26,182 bases of DNA from Alphaproteobacteria bacterium (GTDB lineage Bacteria > Pseudomonadota > Alphaproteobacteria > UBA8366), in the NCBI GenBank assembly GCA_029861675.1, contig JAOTYV010000026.1, forward strand, positions 1-26,182, given 5' to 3'. Of the stretch, positions 24,502 to 26,182 are shown piece by piece (position 1 is the first letter of the stretch; each line of letters starts with the position of its first letter). The notes below the pieces were generated by a model. It did no database searches and had not been told where the DNA came from. It saw only the letters and a list, made by a program, of their open reading frames with translations. The translations under genes and the position numbers were made by a program.

Positions 24502-25962
24502 TCAGCTCTTCAGCAGGGAAAGGGCGGCCGCTTGCGCAACGTCCAGCACCGGCGACAGCCCGATGAAGAATACCGCCGTAAGAATCGCCGTGACCGTCAG
24601 GACACCCGTCAGCGATTTGCCGATCGGCTGTTCAAAACCTTCCAGCGGGTCGTCGAAATACGCGATGCGTACGATCCGCACGTAGTAGAACGCGCCGACC
24701 ACGCTGGCGATGACACCGATGATGGCGAGCGCATAGAGACCCGCATTGATCGCCGCCATGAAGATGTACAGCTTACCGAAGAATCCGGCCAGCGGCGGTA
24801 TGCCCGCCATGGAAAACATGAAGACCAGCAACGCCAGCGCCAGTTTCGGTCGGGTCTTGCTGAGGCCGGCGAGCTCGTCGATGCTTTCGACCATTTCACC
24901 CTTGCGGCGCATGCACAGGATGCAGGCGAAGGTGCCCGTGGTCATGACGAGGTAAATCGTCATATAGACCAGAACGGCGGTTACCCCGTCCTTACCGCCC
25001 GCGGCCAGGCCGATGAGAGCGTATCCCACATGGCCGATCGAGCTGTAGGCCATCAGCCGCTTGATATTGCGCTGATTGATCGCGGCGAAGGCGCCCACCA
25101 CCATCGACAGGATCGAGAGGAAGACGATGATCTGCCGCCATTCGAGAAGCAGGCCCTCGAACGGTCCCATCATGACGCGGAGAAACAAGGCGATCGCCGC
25201 GATTTTCGGCGCCACCGCGAAAAACGCGGTGACCGGTGTCGGCGCGCCTTCGTAGACATCCGGCGTCCACATGTGAAAGGGCACGGCCGATACCTTGAAC
25301 GCCAAGCCGGCGATCAGGAATACCAGGCCGACGATGGGCCCGACCGGCGCGGCCTCGCCCGCGGTGAAATGCTTCGCCAAGACCGCGAAATCGGTACTCC
25401 CGGTAAACCCATAGATCATCGAACAGCCGTACAGCAGCAAGCCGGACGACAACGCGCCGAGAACGAAATACTTCAACCCGGCTTCGGTCGAGCGCGTCGA
25501 ATCGCGCTGAAACGCGGCGATGACATAGAGGCTGAGGCTCTGCAGCTCCAATCCCAGATACAGCGCAATGAGATCGTGCGCCGAGATCATCATCATCATG
25601 CCGAGCGTCGCGAGCACGATCAGAACCGGATATTCGAAGCGGCTCATGTCTTCGCGCCGCAAAAATCGATCGCTCATGAGCAGGGTCACGACCGACCCGA
25701 CGATCACCAGCACCTTCATGTAGACGGCGAACCCGTCGACCACGAACAACCCGTCGAATGCGAACCGCGGCTTACCGCCCGCCGTAATCACCAGAAACAG
25801 CGTGATCAGCAAGGTGACGATCGCAAATGTCGACACCGACCGATAGGCCCGTTTGTCGCTTACGAACACGCCCACCATCATCAATGCCATGGCGAAAATG
25901 GCGAGGAGGATTTCCGGCATGGCCGGCATCATGTTGGGCAATTCGGGCGATAATGACTGCAT
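24502..25962 (-). CDS. nuoN: NADH-quinone oxidoreductase subunit N
   Basis: Antiporter-like membrane subunit of complex I involved in proton translocation. The 486-residue protein is made of about 14 hydrophobic helices and contains the conserved glutamate in LGLELQSLSLYVI, the lysine in AGLKYFVLGALSSGLLLYG, and the loop helix KVSAVPFHMWTPDVYEGAP that marks the NuoL/M/N family. The ATG at 25962 follows the nuoM stop by 9 bases with a GAGG about 7 bases upstream. Last nuo gene of the operon. Confidence 0.97.
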   Translation of the reverse strand: MQSLSPELPNMMPAMPEILLAIFAMALMMVGVFVSDKRAYRSVSTFAIVTLLITLFLVITAGGKPRFAFDGLFVVDGFAVYMKVLVIVGSVVTLLMSDRFLRREDMSRFEYPVLIVLATLGMMMMISAHDLIALYLGLELQSLSLYVIAAFQRDSTRSTEAGLKYFVLGALSSGLLLYGCSMIYGFTGSTDFAVLAKHFTAGEAAPVGPIVGLVFLIAGLAFKVSAVPFHMWTPDVYEGAPTPVTAFFAVAPKIAAIALFLRVMMGPFEGLLLEWRQIIVFLSILSMVVGAFAAINQRNIKRLMAYSSIGHVGYALIGLAAGGKDGVTAVLVYMTIYLVMTTGTFACILCMRRKGEMVESIDELAGLSKTRPKLALALLVFMFSMAGIPPLAGFFGKLYIFMAAINAGLYALAIIGVIASVVGAFYYVRIVRIAYFDDPLEGFEQPIGKSLTGVLTVTAILTAVFFIGLSPVLDVAQAAALSLLKS

Positions 25963-25971
25963 CCTGCTACC

Positions 25972-26182
25972 TCACCGCGCCGCAACGGCGGCGGTTTTGC
26001 CGGCCACCACCAGCGCCGCGTTGTACTGCCCAACCAATTTCGCCACCGAGACTTCGATCGGCGCGAGAAACGAACGCGGGTAGATTCCCATCCAAAGCAC
26101 CACGACGATCAGCGGCGCGAAGACCGCGATTTCCCGCCAGCTCAGATCGCGGATCGTCTTGAGCGAATCCTTCGTCAGTTCG
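25972..26182 (-). CDS. nuoM: NADH-quinone oxidoreductase subunit M, C-terminal end (cut by window edge)
   Basis: The last 69 codons and the TGA of a reading frame that enters from the right edge. The sequence DLSWREIAVFAPLIVVVLWM followed by GIYPRSFLAPIEVSVAKLV is typical of the NuoM C-terminus, with one membrane helix and a short Ala/Val tail. The position directly before nuoN supports the call. The catalytic part is outside the window. Confidence 0.9.
   Translation of the reverse strand, partial: ELTKDSLKTIRDLSWREIAVFAPLIVVVLWMGIYPRSFLAPIEVSVAKLVGQYNAALVVAGKTAAVAAR

Noticed and set aside
23947..25953. 668-codon plus-strand open frame antisense to birA and nuoN
   Set aside because: Highly charged Asp/Arg/His-rich product mirrors hydrophobic codons of nuoN; no domain and no ribosome site evident.

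Overview
The window reads as a chromosomal housekeeping region of an alphaproteobacterium, most like the Rhodospirillales and relatives. The evidence is a short ProS without the editing insertion, an 80-residue DUF1467 protein, an RNase J homologue, a type III pantothenate kinase next to birA and the nuo operon, and the order rpsB-tsf-pyrH-frr-uppS-cdsA-dxr-rseP-bamA. Every protein gene I can support lies on the minus strand, so transcription runs from high to low coordinates. The long plus-strand open frames are GC-driven shadows of these genes. No tRNA, rRNA, CRISPR array, insertion sequence or phage gene was seen.

Right part (26182 to about 20580): the end of nuoM, then nuoN, birA, coaX, rnj, a methylmalonyl-CoA epimerase and a DUF1467 membrane protein, packed with gaps under 30 bases or a 4-base overlap. 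This joins respiratory complex I, biotin and CoA cofactor supply, RNA turnover and propionyl-CoA catabolism.

Middle-right part (about 20571 to 16888) looks like lineage-specific cargo between DUF1467 and proS. It holds an AT-rich orphan gene of 172 codons, an acetolactate-synthase-like ThDP enzyme followed 17 bases later by 3-methyladenine DNA glycosylase I (tag), and a small exported protein of unknown function. Between tag and the exported protein lies a very strong intrinsic terminator facing the plus strand with no plus-strand gene in front of it. It may end an undescribed small RNA.

Middle part (16774 to 8969): proS, then lolC/E and lolD (lipoprotein release), a luciferase-like monooxygenase, and dnaE (replicative polymerase alpha subunit, PHP domain probably inactive).

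Left part (8667 to 1): rpsB behind a good sigma70-type promoter, then tsf, pyrH, frr, uppS, cdsA, dxr, rseP and bamA. This set links translation, UMP supply, undecaprenyl and phospholipid precursors, isoprenoid synthesis and outer-membrane assembly. Genes from uppS to dxr overlap. Between dxr and rseP is a 433-base gap with a decayed copy of the 3' end of rseP, suggesting a former tandem rseP duplication. bamA is cut by the window edge and has an unusual proline-rich, internally repeated linker after its signal peptide.

No clear new multi-gene system is present. The best candidates for something undescribed are the putative plus-strand small RNA, the AT-rich orphan gene, the rseP relic and the BamA linker repeat.
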